NCBI RefSeq assembly: GCF_019740335.1
Contig: NZ_JAHXZS010000001.1
Location: 248,001-312,000 of the forward strand
Length of the DNA: 64,000 nucleotides
Direction of reading: 5' to 3'
Source of the DNA: Alteraquisediminimonas sediminicola
GTDB taxonomy: Bacteria > Pseudomonadota > Alphaproteobacteria > Sphingomonadales > Sphingomonadaceae
The notes below the pieces were generated by a model. That model had not been told where the DNA came from. It saw only the letters and a list, made by a program, of their open reading frames with translations, and did no database searches. Position numbers and translations under genes: made by a program. This document shows, one piece after another, positions 18,002 through 26,644 of this stretch; position 1 is the stretch's first letter, and every line of letters begins with the position of its first letter.

Positions 18002-18760
18002 TCAAATACCTGCGTAATAATCATAATTTCGGCGATCTTCCCAATAGCCACCCTTGCCGCCGCCGATCCCGTCCAGCGTCGCCACCAATTCGATTCTCAT
18101 CACATATTTGGCCTGTTTATAGCCAAGCTGGCGTTCCACTCGCAGCCGGATCGGCGCGCCGTGCGCGATGCCAAGCGGCTGGCCATTCATGCGATGCGCG
18201 AGGATGGTCTGAGGGTGGAATGCATCAATCAGATCAATCGATTCATAATATTGATCACCGCCCAGCCGATCCGCGCAATGAAACACCGCATAACGCGCAT
18301 CGGGCATCAACCCGGCATGGGCAAGGATCAGGCCGAGCGGCACGCCCTGCCATTCGGCGATGGCGCTCCAACCCTCGACACAATCATGGCGGGTGATCTG
18401 GCGGCGCTGCGGCAGCGTCTGCAATTGAGCAAGCGACAGTCCGAATGGCCGATGGACCAACCCATCCACCTCCAGCCGCCATTGGCGAAATCCATTCGCC
18501 GCAAGGGCGCGATAGGCCGGTTCAATCGGATCGGTCGTGCCATTGGCGTGAAACCTATCGGAAATCTTGTCCCGGCCAAATTCTGGGGCCAGCCGATCAC
18601 GGCCAATCAACAGGCGCTGGCTGTGCATTGTCAGGCCGCGCGCGCCCTCCACTGCTGCCTGAAAGGGCGCGCTTGAGCCAATCCGATCACAACCGGACAA
18701 TAATGCCCCGCCGCCGATCAACCCGGCAATAACGGCGCGACGATCAATCTCATTCGCCAT
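18002..18760 (-). CDS. Sulfite-oxidase-family molybdopterin oxidoreductase, Tat-exported lipoprotein
   Basis: A 252-aa periplasmic molybdoenzyme. The N-terminus has a twin-arginine (DRRAVIAGLIGGGALL) followed by a lipobox LSGC, so it is probably Tat-exported and lipid-anchored. The Mo-ligating Cys is in RHDCVEGWSAIAEWQGVPLG, the pattern of the sulfite oxidase/YedY fold; a second pterin-contact block is GAPIRLRVERQLGYKQAKYV. The substrate is not readable from sequence. The gene overlaps by 11 nt the upstream cytochrome b gene, its likely electron partner in place of MsrQ. The molybdenum cofactor gene mobA is 6 kb away. Confidence 0.82.
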   Translation of the reverse strand: MANEIDRRAVIAGLIGGGALLSGCDRIGSSAPFQAAVEGARGLTMHSQRLLIGRDRLAPEFGRDKISDRFHANGTTDPIEPAYRALAANGFRQWRLEVDGLVHRPFGLSLAQLQTLPQRRQITRHDCVEGWSAIAEWQGVPLGLILAHAGLMPDARYAVFHCADRLGGDQYYESIDLIDAFHPQTILAHRMNGQPLGIAHGAPIRLRVERQLGYKQAKYVMRIELVATLDGIGGGKGGYWEDRRNYDYYAGI

Positions 18761-19571
18761 GATGCGCGCCCTCTGCCTTCAACGATCCGCCCGTCATCAT
18801 CCCCAATATCAGCCGGATCGGCCCGGCCAGCAGCACCATCACCAGATGCACCACTACGAAAATCAGGATCGCGGACATCCCGAGAAAATGGATCGACCGC
18901 GCCGATTGTCGCCCGCCAAATAATTCGGGCAGCCACGGCAGGGCCGCGTTCATCCCCGGCGACATTGAAAGCCCGGTCATGATCATCAAGGGAATAAGCC
19001 CCAGAATGACGGCGAGATAACTCAGCCGCTGGAGACTGTTATACCCATTATCCGCCATCGCCCGAATGGCGGAGATGCTCAGATGATGGCGAATTTCATG
19101 CCTCAGCGCGCGCGGGGTCAGATCGCCAAGGCGCGGCCATAGATCGCGCCGTAAATGGCCGCTGATAACACCCCGCCCCAGATAAAAGAGCCAGCCGAGC
19201 ACAAACACCCAAGCGAACAGCAAATGCCAAATCCGCCCTTGGGCAAGATCATAATCGGTGGGAATGGTGATCCAGCCGGGAAAGGCCCAGTCTTGCGCCA
19301 CGCCTTGCGCATCGGTCCAATGGCCAAGCCAGCCGGTCGTATCGAACATCCGGTCGCCGATGAATAACAGGCCGCGCCCATCGCTCGATCCGATTTGCAG
19401 CCATGCGATATCGCCCCAAGTACCGACATCCCCCCAATAGAACCGTGGATGCGCATTGAGAATCGTGAGGCCGCTCATCACCATGATCAATATCGTCAGG
19501 GCATTGATCCAGTGCCACAGCCTAGTGGCGAGATCATGACGAGATATGGGATGATGCAATCTTGCAACCAC
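18750..19571 (-). CDS. Membrane cytochrome b (b561/hydrogenase type), partner of molybdoenzyme
   Basis: A 273-aa integral membrane protein with four main helices, each with candidate heme-ligand His: [57 protein letters not shown] and [19 protein letters not shown]. It matches the cytochrome b561/Ni-Fe-hydrogenase b fold and would carry electrons between the quinone pool and the periplasmic molybdoenzyme. The start decides the length: I chose GTG at 19571, which has AGGAG 8 nt upstream. ATGs farther up have no ribosome site and would run into rnhB control sequences. Confidence 0.8.
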   Translation of the reverse strand: MVARLHHPISRHDLATRLWHWINALTILIMVMSGLTILNAHPRFYWGDVGTWGDIAWLQIGSSDGRGLLFIGDRMFDTTGWLGHWTDAQGVAQDWAFPGWITIPTDYDLAQGRIWHLLFAWVFVLGWLFYLGRGVISGHLRRDLWPRLGDLTPRALRHEIRHHLSISAIRAMADNGYNSLQRLSYLAVILGLIPLMIMTGLSMSPGMNAALPWLPELFGGRQSARSIHFLGMSAILIFVVVHLVMVLLAGPIRLILGMMTGGSLKAEGAHHGE

Positions 19572-19647
19572 TGGTTTTACTCCTACGCTGACTGGGTTAT
19601 GCACCCACAGATGCATGAAAACAATCATATTGCTGAAGTCGCGCCAC

Positions 19648-20235
19648 ATGCCTGACTGGTCATTCGAAGCCTGTCACCAAGGCCCTGTCGCCGGGGTTGA
19701 TGAAGCCGGTCGTGGGCCGCTCGCGGGGCCGGTCGTCGCCGCAGCCGTGATTCTTGACCCCGCCCGCATGCCGGATGGATTGGCCGATTCCAAAAAACTG
19801 TCGGCGGCGCGGCGGGAAATATTGTTCGATCAGATCATGGCCTGCGCTTATGTCGGCATCGGCGAGGCGCAAGTGGCGGAGATCGACGAGATCAACATCC
19901 TGCAAGCCACAATGCTGGCGATGCATCGCGCAGTGACCGCGCTGACACTTTCGCCGGTGCATGTACTGGTCGATGGCAATCGCTTGCCGGTCTGGCCCTT
20001 TGCGGCGACGGCGGTGGTCAAGGGCGATGACCGCTGCCTGTCGATTGCCGCGGCGAGCATCATCGCCAAGGTCCATCGCGACCGGATCATGATAGCACTC
20101 GATGCCGCGCACCCCGGCTATGGCTGGGCGCGCAATGCGGGCTATGGGACGGCGGACCATTTAAACGGCCTGAAATTGCAAGGGGTCACGCCCCATCATC
20201 GTCGCAGTTTCAGGCCGGTACGCGAGTTGCTCTAG
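19648..20235 (+). CDS. rnhB: Ribonuclease HII
   Basis: Removes RNA from RNA-DNA hybrids and single ribonucleotides from DNA. The 195-aa protein carries the RNase H active-site carboxylates in [15 protein letters not shown] (the Asp-Glu pair), LVDGNRLP and the later [10 protein letters not shown] region, plus the GRG motif for 5' phosphate recognition and KVHRD. The ATG at 19648 gives the normal short N-terminus; an in-frame ATG at 19615 adds an unconserved tail. The stop overlaps the convergent dihydroorotase gene by 4 nt. Confidence 0.95.
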   Translation: MPDWSFEACHQGPVAGVDEAGRGPLAGPVVAAAVILDPARMPDGLADSKKLSAARREILFDQIMACAYVGIGEAQVAEIDEINILQATMLAMHRAVTALTLSPVHVLVDGNRLPVWPFAATAVVKGDDRCLSIAAASIIAKVHRDRIMIALDAAHPGYGWARNAGYGTADHLNGLKLQGVTPHHRRSFRPVRELL

Positions 20236-21557
20236 GAAAAGCTGGTCGATTCGAACTTCAGCGGTTCGCCAAACGCCTGATTGGCCAGTTGATCGTCCCA
20301 CATCACGCGATGCCCGCGAATGATGGTGCCAAGCGCCTTGCCGGTCAGGTCCATGTCCTCAAAGGGCGACCAGCCGCAACGCGACCCAAGCCAATCCTTG
20401 GTCACTGTCCATTTCTTGTGGCGATCGACAATGGTGAAATCGGCATCATAGCCGACGACGATCCTTCCTTTGCCAACCAGACCGAAAATCCGCTGCGCCC
20501 CTGCAGAGGTCAGGTCGATCAACCGTTCCATCGTCATTCGCCCCTGCACCACATGGTTGAGCATCAGCGGCAGCAAGGTCTGCACGCCCGGCATGCCGCT
20601 GGGCGAGTCCGGATAGGCCTTGGACTTTTCTTCCAGCGTATGCGGCGCATGATCGGAACCGATCACATCCGGCACGCCCTGATTCAACCAGAACCACAAG
20701 CCATCGACATGCTTGCCCGACCGGATCGGCGGGTTCATCTGCGCGAGTGTGCCAAGCCGGGGATAGGCCTCCTCGCCGCGCAAAGTCAGATGCTGGGGAG
20801 TCACTTCGCAGGTCGCGATGTCCTTGTGATGGGAGATCAGTTCCAGCTCTTCGGGCGTGGTAACATGGAGAATATGGATACGCCGCCCGGTTTCCCGCGC
20901 AATGCCGAGAATGCGCTTGGTCGCAAGCAACGCGCTTTCATCGTCGCGCCACACCGGATGGCTGGACGCATCGCCCGCGACCCGATGATGGAGCCGCTCC
21001 TGCATCCGCGCCTCATCCTCGGCATGGATCGCGACCCGGCGCTTGCCATTACGCAACACGCGGGCGAGTTCCTTATCTTCGGATACCAGCAAATCGCCAG
21101 TCGACGCCCCCATGAAAATCTTGACCCCAGCCGTGCCGGGCAGACGTTCAAGCTCGTGCAATTGATCGGCATTGGCACTGGTCGCGCCGACATAAAACGC
21201 ATGGTCGCACCACATGCGATGCAGCGCCCGGCCCAATTTATCGGTGACGCGATCGACGCTATCGGTGTTCGGCTTGGTATTCGGCATTTCGAAGATCGAC
21301 GTCACGCCGCCCATCACCGCCGCGCGCGATCCGGTTTCAAGGTCTTCTTTATGTTCCAGCCCCGGTTCGCGGAAATGGACCTGTGTGTCGATCACGCCGG
21401 GGAGAATATCCAAACCGGTGCAATCGATCACCTCATCCGCATCGCCCGTGATGCCGATCCCGGCAATTTTGCCGTTGCGAACGCCAATATCGGCATGCAC
21501 CGGGCCACCCGGCGTCCAGACAGTGCCATTTTTAAGCTTGAGGTCAAAAGTCGGCAT
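20232..21557 (-). CDS. pyrC: Dihydroorotase (alphaproteobacterial class)
   Basis: Amidohydrolase that cyclises carbamoyl-aspartate to dihydroorotate in pyrimidine synthesis. The 441-aa TIM barrel shows FEMPNTKP, metal His residues in AIHAEDE and ILHVTTPEE, and the catalytic Asp in [12 protein letters not shown]. The first metal motif reads [11 protein letters not shown]: the usual HxH is QxH. I recall this Gln form from other alphaproteobacterial dihydroorotases, so it is probably a subfamily trait. The Lys normally carbamylated corresponds to VKIFMGAS. It stands alone, convergent with rnhB. Confidence 0.88.
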   Translation of the reverse strand: MPTFDLKLKNGTVWTPGGPVHADIGVRNGKIAGIGITGDADEVIDCTGLDILPGVIDTQVHFREPGLEHKEDLETGSRAAVMGGVTSIFEMPNTKPNTDSVDRVTDKLGRALHRMWCDHAFYVGATSANADQLHELERLPGTAGVKIFMGASTGDLLVSEDKELARVLRNGKRRVAIHAEDEARMQERLHHRVAGDASSHPVWRDDESALLATKRILGIARETGRRIHILHVTTPEELELISHHKDIATCEVTPQHLTLRGEEAYPRLGTLAQMNPPIRSGKHVDGLWFWLNQGVPDVIGSDHAPHTLEEKSKAYPDSPSGMPGVQTLLPLMLNHVVQGRMTMERLIDLTSAGAQRIFGLVGKGRIVVGYDADFTIVDRHKKWTVTKDWLGSRCGWSPFEDMDLTGKALGTIIRGHRVMWDDQLANQAFGEPLKFESTSFS

Positions 21558-21705
21558 CGGGCTGCTCCTTGATCTATTGCCATCTCTTTATGACGCATCA
21601 TCGTCCGGGTCACGCCATATTCCCCCTTTTTATGGCGAGGTGAAGCGATTATAGCGCCTGTTGAATGCCATTATCGGCAAGCCATTCGGGAATGAGTAGA
21701 GATCC

Positions 21706-22005
21706 ATGACGGCCATCATCTATCAACAGCAGAAAAACGCCCTGCAATCGGGCCGCGCCGGGACCGGCACATGGGTTTTGGAACATCAGCCGAAGGAAGC
21801 GCGCGTCGCCGATCCGTTGATGGGCTGGGCAGGCTCCGGCGATACCGAGCGTCAGGTGAAGCTGCGCTTTGCCTCGCTGGATGCGGCCACGGCCTATGCC
21901 AAGGCTAATGATCTTCAATATACGGTCGCGCCTGCGCCTGCACGCGTGATCAAATTGCAGACCTATGCCGATAATTTCAATGTCGGGCCGATCACGCCGC
22001 GATAA
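21706..22005 (+). CDS. NDUFS4-like complex I accessory subunit
   Basis: A 99-aa homolog of the mitochondrial 18-kDa (NDUFS4) complex I subunit, found in alphaproteobacteria. Visible family features are IYQQQKNALQSGRAGTGTWVLE at the start, PLMGWAGSGD in the middle (the MGWTSSGDT-like motif) and YAKANDLQYTV near the end. In mitochondria it stabilises the NADH-binding module of respiratory complex I. No nuo genes are near, which is normal for this protein. A strong hairpin terminator follows at 22029. Confidence 0.93.
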   Translation: MTAIIYQQQKNALQSGRAGTGTWVLEHQPKEARVADPLMGWAGSGDTERQVKLRFASLDAATAYAKANDLQYTVAPAPARVIKLQTYADNFNVGPITPR

Positions 22006-22028
22006 TCTGCGCGCGATTCTATCGGCTT

Positions 22029-22064
22029 AAAAAGGCCGCTCGACTGGATCGAGCGGCCTTTTTT
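22029..22064. terminator. Intrinsic terminator after NDUFS4 gene
   Basis: GGCCGCTCGA (22034-22043) and TCGAGCGGCC (22049-22058) form a perfect 10-bp stem with loop CTGGA, flanked by A5 on the left and T6 on the right. It ends the NDUFS4 transcript and could act in both directions. Confidence 0.92.
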
Positions 22065-22088
22065 GTGGTGTTTTGAGGGACCAAAAGA

Positions 22089-22120
22089 AAAAGGCCCCGG
22101 TTTTTCAACCGAGGCCTTTT
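22089..22120 (-). terminator. Intrinsic terminator of rpmE
   Basis: Arms AAAAGGCC-C-CGGTT and AACCG-A-GGCCTTTT pair with one C/A mismatch and loop TTTC. On the minus strand the stem is followed by a U-rich run, 30 nt after the rpmE stop. Together with the hairpin at 22029 it insulates the two convergent genes. Confidence 0.85.
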
Positions 22121-22149
22121 CATATTCAGTGCGGCACACCGCGCCAGAA

Positions 22150-22380
22150 TTACTTCTTGGCGAGCGAGAGACCACCAAAGCGCTTGTTGAAGCGGGCAAC
22201 CTGGCCACCGGCATCCAACATCACCTTGTTGCCACCGGTCCAAGCCGGATGCGACAACGGATCGATTTCGAGCAGCAGCGTGTCGCCTTCCTTGCCCCAG
22301 GTGGAGCGGGTTTCGTACACAGTGCCGTCCGTCATCTGGACCTTGATCATGTGATAATCGGGATGGATATCGGGCTTCAT
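22150..22380 (-). CDS. rpmE: Ribosomal protein bL31, zinc-free form
   Basis: Large-subunit protein of the central protuberance/intersubunit bridge. The 76-aa chain begins [20 protein letters not shown] and has SHPAWTGG, standard bL31 landmarks. It has no Cys at all, so it is the zinc-independent (C-minus) type and not the CxxC form replaced under zinc starvation. Its own terminator follows. A GTTC-N7-GTTC match upstream (22398-22412) is probably chance. Confidence 0.96.
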   Translation of the reverse strand: MKPDIHPDYHMIKVQMTDGTVYETRSTWGKEGDTLLLEIDPLSHPAWTGGNKVMLDAGGQVARFNKRFGGLSLAKK

Positions 22381-22530
22381 CTTGTGGTCTTTCTCTGGTT
22401 CGCGGCTGGTTCCGACCAGCCAGAAATAGATAATGACGGGCCAATAGCTTCAAATCCGGTGAATTGCAAGGCAGGTTCGGCCCATATTGCTCCATCGACA
22501 ATACCCTGTTTTCGCGCAATAGGGTGGCTG

Positions 22531-23313
22531 ATGATCCGCCTGCTGACCCTCGCCTTGTTGCTGCTGCCCGATCTGGCAGCCGCCGCGCCGCGCCGGGTGG
22601 TGTCGTTGAACCTGTGCACGGATGAATATCTGTTGGCGGTGGCGGCCCCTGTCCAGATCGTCTCACTCACCCATCTTGGCCATGATCCGAACGAAAACCG
22701 CTGGGCCGATCAGGCAAAACGCTTTGGCACGAACAATGGCACTATCGATTCCGTGGCCGTGCAACAGCCGGACCTGATCCTGACCATGGGTGGCGCGCCG
22801 GATGATCGGATCGGCTTGGCGCGCGCGCTCAACGCCCGGTTGATGATCCTGCCCTATCCCCAGACATTGGACGATGTCGCCGCCAATCTTGTACACGTCG
22901 CCACCGTCTTAGGGCGACCACAGGCGGCGCAAATCTGGCGCGAACGGTTCAAACAAATGCGTGCCTCCGCCCCGCGTCGATTGCACCAGGCGAGCTTTGT
23001 CACGAGCGAAGGACTGACCATTTTGCCCGATGGGTTAAGCGCCCAATGGATGCGCCTTGCTGGATTGCGACAGGTAGCGATGGCGGGAAGCCGCCTCACC
23101 TCCGAAATGTTGTTGACGATGAAGCCGATCTGGCTGCTCAACAGCCGCTATCGGATCGGCCAGATGGCGCGTTCGCAGCGCTGGCCGGGTCTGCAATTTG
23201 TGCGCCATCGCCCCGGTTGGCGGGTGATTGATACCGATGGGCGTGGATGGCTCTGTGGTGGCCCTTCGTTGATCGATGAGATAATGCGCCTGCGTGGACA
23301 AACAAAGGGTTGA
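22531..23313 (+). CDS. BtuF-like ABC importer substrate-binding protein
   Basis: Periplasmic binding protein of the TroA/BtuF fold. A signal peptide (MIRLLTLALLLLPDLAAAA) precedes RRVVSLNLCTDEYLLAVA, then QPDLILTMGG and GRPQAAQIWRERF on the connecting helix, and a second lobe ending GPSLIDEIM. At 260 aa it is of normal size for cobalamin or iron-siderophore binding proteins; the ligand cannot be told. The ATG at 22531 gives the signal peptide. The permease gene starts 4 nt after the stop. Confidence 0.88.
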   Translation: MIRLLTLALLLLPDLAAAAPRRVVSLNLCTDEYLLAVAAPVQIVSLTHLGHDPNENRWADQAKRFGTNNGTIDSVAVQQPDLILTMGGAPDDRIGLARALNARLMILPYPQTLDDVAANLVHVATVLGRPQAAQIWRERFKQMRASAPRRLHQASFVTSEGLTILPDGLSAQWMRLAGLRQVAMAGSRLTSEMLLTMKPIWLLNSRYRIGQMARSQRWPGLQFVRHRPGWRVIDTDGRGWLCGGPSLIDEIMRLRGQTKG

Positions 23314-23317
23314 TGGA

Positions 23318-24286
23318 ATGACCATGCGGGCGCGCCTTTTCCTGCTGCTGGCACTGGCGATTGCCGGGCTGGTGTCGCTTGCGCTGCCGGCATCGATATT
23401 ATGGCCGCTCTGGGCCGAACGGCCCGCCTTATTCGCGACGATTCTGCTCGAATTGCGCCTGCCGCGCTTGTTGCTGGCGTTGATCTTCGGCGCGAGCCTT
23501 GGCCTGACCGGTGCGGCTATACAGGCGCTGTTCGCCAATCCCTTGGCCTCGCCCGATATCAATGGCGCGAGTGGCGGCGCAGCGCTTGGCGCGGTCGTCA
23601 CCGGCTATAGCCTGGGCCTTGGCGATGGCTATGCGCTCACCATCGGAGCGATTGCGGGGGCGCTGCTCGCGCTGGTCGCATTGTTGCTGCTCGCGGGCAA
23701 ACGCGCCGACAGCATCAGCTTTTTGCTCGCAGGGGTCGCGATTACGGCGGTGACCGGCGCGGCGACCACGCTCGCGCTGGCGCTCGCCCCCTCGCCCTTC
23801 GCCTTTTACGATGTCTATGACTGGATGATGGGCAGTTTCGTCGATCACAGCCTTGGGCAGGCCCTGCTTGCAGGCGCGATTACGCTCCCGGCCTTGTTCG
23901 TCATCATGCGCGAGGCGAATGCGCTCGACCACCTCGTGCTGGGCGATGTGGTCGCGCAGTCGATGGGCCATGATGTGCCGCGCTTGCGCCGCCGGATCAT
24001 CATCGCCTCGGCGGTTGCCATCGGGGCATGCGTGTCTATTTGCGGCGCGGTCGGCTTTGTCGGACTGGTCGCGCCGTTTCTCGCGCGGTCGCTCACGCGT
24101 CAGCATCCGGGCCGCGCCTTGTTGCCCGCCGCGATGATCGGCGCGGTGATGCTAATGTGCGCCGATATCGTCACCCGCTTTGCCCCGATTGGCCGCAATC
24201 TGCCGGTCGGGGTCGTCACCGCACTGATCGGCGTACCGTTCTTTCTGTGGCTGGTCGCGGGCCGTCGCTGGCAAAAGGGCTTGTGA
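23318..24286 (+). CDS. FecCD/BtuC-family ABC permease
   Basis: A 322-aa polytopic inner-membrane protein with about ten helices. Family marks are ALIFGASLGLTGAAIQALFANPLASPDINGASGGAALG-type sequence early on (ligand channel and NPL(A/S)xPDxxG motif), LAGVAIT in the middle and CGAVGFVGLVAPFLARSL, the coupling-helix region that contacts the ATPase. It forms the channel with the BtuF- and BtuD-like neighbours. The start at 23318 (ATG) is chosen; ATG 23324 and GTG 23294 are also in frame. The stop overlaps the ATPase start (TGATG). Confidence 0.92.
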   Translation: MTMRARLFLLLALAIAGLVSLALPASILWPLWAERPALFATILLELRLPRLLLALIFGASLGLTGAAIQALFANPLASPDINGASGGAALGAVVTGYSLGLGDGYALTIGAIAGALLALVALLLLAGKRADSISFLLAGVAITAVTGAATTLALALAPSPFAFYDVYDWMMGSFVDHSLGQALLAGAITLPALFVIMREANALDHLVLGDVVAQSMGHDVPRLRRRIIIASAVAIGACVSICGAVGFVGLVAPFLARSLTRQHPGRALLPAAMIGAVMLMCADIVTRFAPIGRNLPVGVVTALIGVPFFLWLVAGRRWQKGL

Positions 24287-25011
24287 TGACCGGACTTCAT
24301 CTCCGCGCCCTGCAATTGGCGGGCCGCTTCGGGCCTGCGGATGTCGACCTGGCCTTGGGCACCGTCTCCTTCGTGATTGGCCCCAATGGCGCGGGCAAAA
24401 CCAGCCTGTTCCATGCGCTAATCGGCCATGGCGAGGTATCCGGCACGTTAAAGTTGGGAGAGATTGATCTTGCCGATCTGCCGCCTGCGGTACGGATGCG
24501 GCATATCTCTTTCATGCCCGCATCGCGCGATATTGCGTGGCCGATGCGGGCGCGGGATGTGGTCGCACTTGGCCTTGCGCCCGGTCTTGCCCCCAACCTG
24601 ATCGATCAAGTGCTCACCCGGCTTGATGCGGTTGAACTGGGCGCACGCCCGATCAACAGCCTGTCGACCGGCGAACGGACGCGCATCCTTATCGCCCGTG
24701 CGCTGGTGAGCCAGCCCGATGTGATCCTGCTCGATGAACCCCTCGCCAATCTTGATCCGGCATGGCGCCTGCGTGTGCTGGCGTTGCTGGAGGAAGAGGC
24801 GCAACGCGGGGCGATTGTCCTTTTGTCCGTCCATGATTTGATCCTTGCTCACCATCATCATGGCGATGTGCTGCTGGTCGATCAGGGCAAGTTGATTGGC
24901 CAAGGCCGACCGGATGTCATCATGGGCGATGCCCCATTATCGGCCATCTTCGGCGTGCGCCTGACGGATCGCGGGATGGAACTTGCCGACAGTAATGGCG
25001 GGGCGGCATGA
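24286..25011 (+). CDS. BtuD/FepC-like ABC transporter ATPase
   Basis: A 241-aa cytoplasmic ATPase of the same importer: Walker A IGPNGAGKTSLFH, signature LSTGERTRILIARAL, Walker B VILLDEPLANLDP, switch His in LLSVHDL. The signature is LSTGE where FepC/BtuD usually have LSGGQ, a mild change. It starts at an ATG overlapping the permease stop by one base and overlaps mobA by 4 nt, so importer and MobA are co-translated. No TonB receptor gene is in the window. Confidence 0.93.
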   Translation: MTGLHLRALQLAGRFGPADVDLALGTVSFVIGPNGAGKTSLFHALIGHGEVSGTLKLGEIDLADLPPAVRMRHISFMPASRDIAWPMRARDVVALGLAPGLAPNLIDQVLTRLDAVELGARPINSLSTGERTRILIARALVSQPDVILLDEPLANLDPAWRLRVLALLEEEAQRGAIVLLSVHDLILAHHHHGDVLLVDQGKLIGQGRPDVIMGDAPLSAIFGVRLTDRGMELADSNGGAA

Positions 25012-25514
25012 AACTGCTCGGCGCGATTCTCGCCGGGGGGCAATCACGCCGCTTCGGTTCGGACAAGGCACAGGCTCTGATCGACGGGCGGGCGATGCTC
25101 GATGTCGTCGCGGATCGCTTGCGCCCGCAATGCGATGGGCTGGTCGTGATCGGGCGGGACTGGCCGGGCTTGCCCAGCGCGCCCGATGCCCCCGCCCCCG
25201 GCCTTGGGCCGCTTGGCGGCATATCGGGGGCTTTGGCTTATGCGCAGGCCAATGGATTTGACGAAGTGCTGATCTGCCCGTGCGATATGCCGGATGTGCC
25301 GGACGACCTCGCGGCCCTGTTGTCCCCCGCCCCGGCGTATATCGAGGCGCATTGGAGCTGGAGCCGCTGGCCTGCGACGCTGGCCGGGGCATTGCAGCAA
25401 TGGCTGCAAGATGGCGAGAGCCTGAGACTGCGCGATTGGCATGAACAGCAACATGCCCGACCTGTAAGGATCGGGCATGCTGTTCGAAACATCAATGAAG
25501 TCAAAGACCTGTAG
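25008..25514 (+). CDS. mobA: MobA-like molybdenum cofactor guanylyltransferase
   Basis: Adds GMP to molybdopterin to form MGD-type cofactor. The 168-aa chain has the nucleotidyltransferase loop GAILAGGQSRRFGSDKA at residue 5, GPLGGISGAL and the metal-binding CPCDMPDVP; at about 20-25 residues below typical MobA it is short at the C-terminus but complete. It overlaps the ABC ATPase gene by 4 nt. The sulfite-oxidase-type enzyme at 18002 would not need MGD, so MobA serves other enzymes. Confidence 0.87.
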   Translation: MKLLGAILAGGQSRRFGSDKAQALIDGRAMLDVVADRLRPQCDGLVVIGRDWPGLPSAPDAPAPGLGPLGGISGALAYAQANGFDEVLICPCDMPDVPDDLAALLSPAPAYIEAHWSWSRWPATLAGALQQWLQDGESLRLRDWHEQQHARPVRIGHAVRNINEVKDL

Positions 25515-25525
25515 TCGCTTAGGCG

Positions 25526-26005
25526 TTACGCCTTGGGCGGGTCCGCGATCATGGCGGTGAACTCGGTCTCGGTCGCCAATTGGCCATCGATCATGGCGCG
25601 ACCCCGGAACTTGCACACCGATGCACGCTTTTGAATGAATTCAACGTGCAGCTTCAATAAGCAACCCGGCTCCACCGGACGGCGGAACTTGGCGCTATCG
25701 ATCGCCATGAAATAGACGAGCTTCCCGCTATCGGCCATGCCCAGCGACTGCACCGCCAAAATGGCGGCCGCCTGTGCAAGTGCCTCGACGATCAACACGC
25801 CCGGCATGATCGGACGATCAGGGAAATGCCCCTGAAAGAACTGTTCGTTCATCGTCACGGCCTTTACCGCCACGATCGATTCGTCGAGGATTAACTCCTC
25901 GACGCGATCGACCAGCAGCATCGGATAGCGGTGCGGGATGGTCGACATGATCCGCCGAATATCCTGCGGACCAATCGATTCCCCCTTTTGCTCACCCTCG
26001 CTCAT
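25526..26005 (-). CDS. fabZ: (3R)-hydroxyacyl-ACP dehydratase
   Basis: Dehydrates 3-hydroxyacyl-ACP in fatty acid elongation. The 159-aa hot-dog-fold protein has [12 protein letters not shown] and the active-site block [20 protein letters not shown] with catalytic His and, downstream, Glu. It is the last gene of the rpsB-to-fabZ block, 6 nt after ompH. In E. coli lpxD separates skp from fabZ and lpxA/lpxB follow; here none of them is present. Confidence 0.96.
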   Translation of the reverse strand: MSEGEQKGESIGPQDIRRIMSTIPHRYPMLLVDRVEELILDESIVAVKAVTMNEQFFQGHFPDRPIMPGVLIVEALAQAAAILAVQSLGMADSGKLVYFMAIDSAKFRRPVEPGCLLKLHVEFIQKRASVCKFRGRAMIDGQLATETEFTAMIADPPKA

Positions 26006-26011
26006 TTCAGA

Positions 26012-26644
26012 TCAACGCCCCTGTGGGGTGTTGCCAGGATTGGCAGGCGGCGTGTTGGCAGCAGCCTGCTGTTGGCCCGGCTGCCAACCGGCGGGCGGAG
26101 TGATGCCGACAGTCGGAAGCGTGAGGTTCAACTCAGACACAATATCGCCGGTCAGGTCATTGCCCGGCGCAATCGCCATGATGGCGTCAGGCGTCAAGAT
26201 GATCCCGATGTTCTTCTTCTTCATCGCCGACTTGATCGCGGCTTCGAGACGGGCTTCAACCTGTTCGCGCACATAGGCAATCGGACGGCCAAATGGCGTG
26301 GACAGATTGCCGAGTTCGCTCTGCGCGGCGGTCTGCTTGGCGCGGATCGTGGTTTCCTGCGTCTTCAACGCCGGGTTGTTCGGGTTCACCTTGGCATCGG
26401 CCTGATATTTCACGACCAATGCGTTCAGTTCGGCATCCAGCACCTTCTTGCGTGCAGAAAATGCGTCGATCTGCGGCTTGTAGCTGGCTTCAACCTGCTT
26501 GATCGCGCTGCCATAGGCGGCGCTCGATTCAATCGCACGGTCGAAATTCGCGGTGGCTACGCCTTGGGCAACCTGCGCGGCTGCGAGGTTAGGCACCATC
26601 ATCAAGGCTGCGCTAGCCGCAAGAAACTTCGTCATTTTAGTCAT
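26012..26644 (-). CDS. OmpH/Skp-family periplasmic chaperone
   Basis: A 210-aa exported protein: signal peptide (KFLAASAALMMVPNLAAA|QV), then a long alpha-helical, charged region (about 40-150, coiled coil: SYKPQIDAFSARKKVLDAEL...) as in Skp, which holds unfolded outer-membrane proteins for the BAM complex. The tail (about 180-210) is Pro/Gln/Asn-rich and low-complexity. The ATG overlaps the bamA stop by one base (TAATG). Confidence 0.9.
   Translation of the reverse strand: MTKMTKFLAASAALMMVPNLAAAQVAQGVATANFDRAIESSAAYGSAIKQVEASYKPQIDAFSARKKVLDAELNALVVKYQADAKVNPNNPALKTQETTIRAKQTAAQSELGNLSTPFGRPIAYVREQVEARLEAAIKSAMKKKNIGIILTPDAIMAIAPGNDLTGDIVSELNLTLPTVGITPPAGWQPGQQQAAANTPPANPGNTPQGR

Noticed and set aside
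20289-21572. Long plus-strand frame opposite the dihydroorotase gene (427 aa)
   Set aside because: Antisense to a clear metabolic gene, no ribosome site and low-complexity composition.
22398-22412. A third perfect GTTC-N7-GTTC (GTTCGCGGCTGGTTC) upstream of rpmE
   Set aside because: Its spacer is GC-rich and unlike the radA and 36402 sites, it lies in a local GGCTGGT/ACCAGCC hairpin, and SOS control of L31 makes little sense. Such a match is expected by chance about once per strand in 64 kb.
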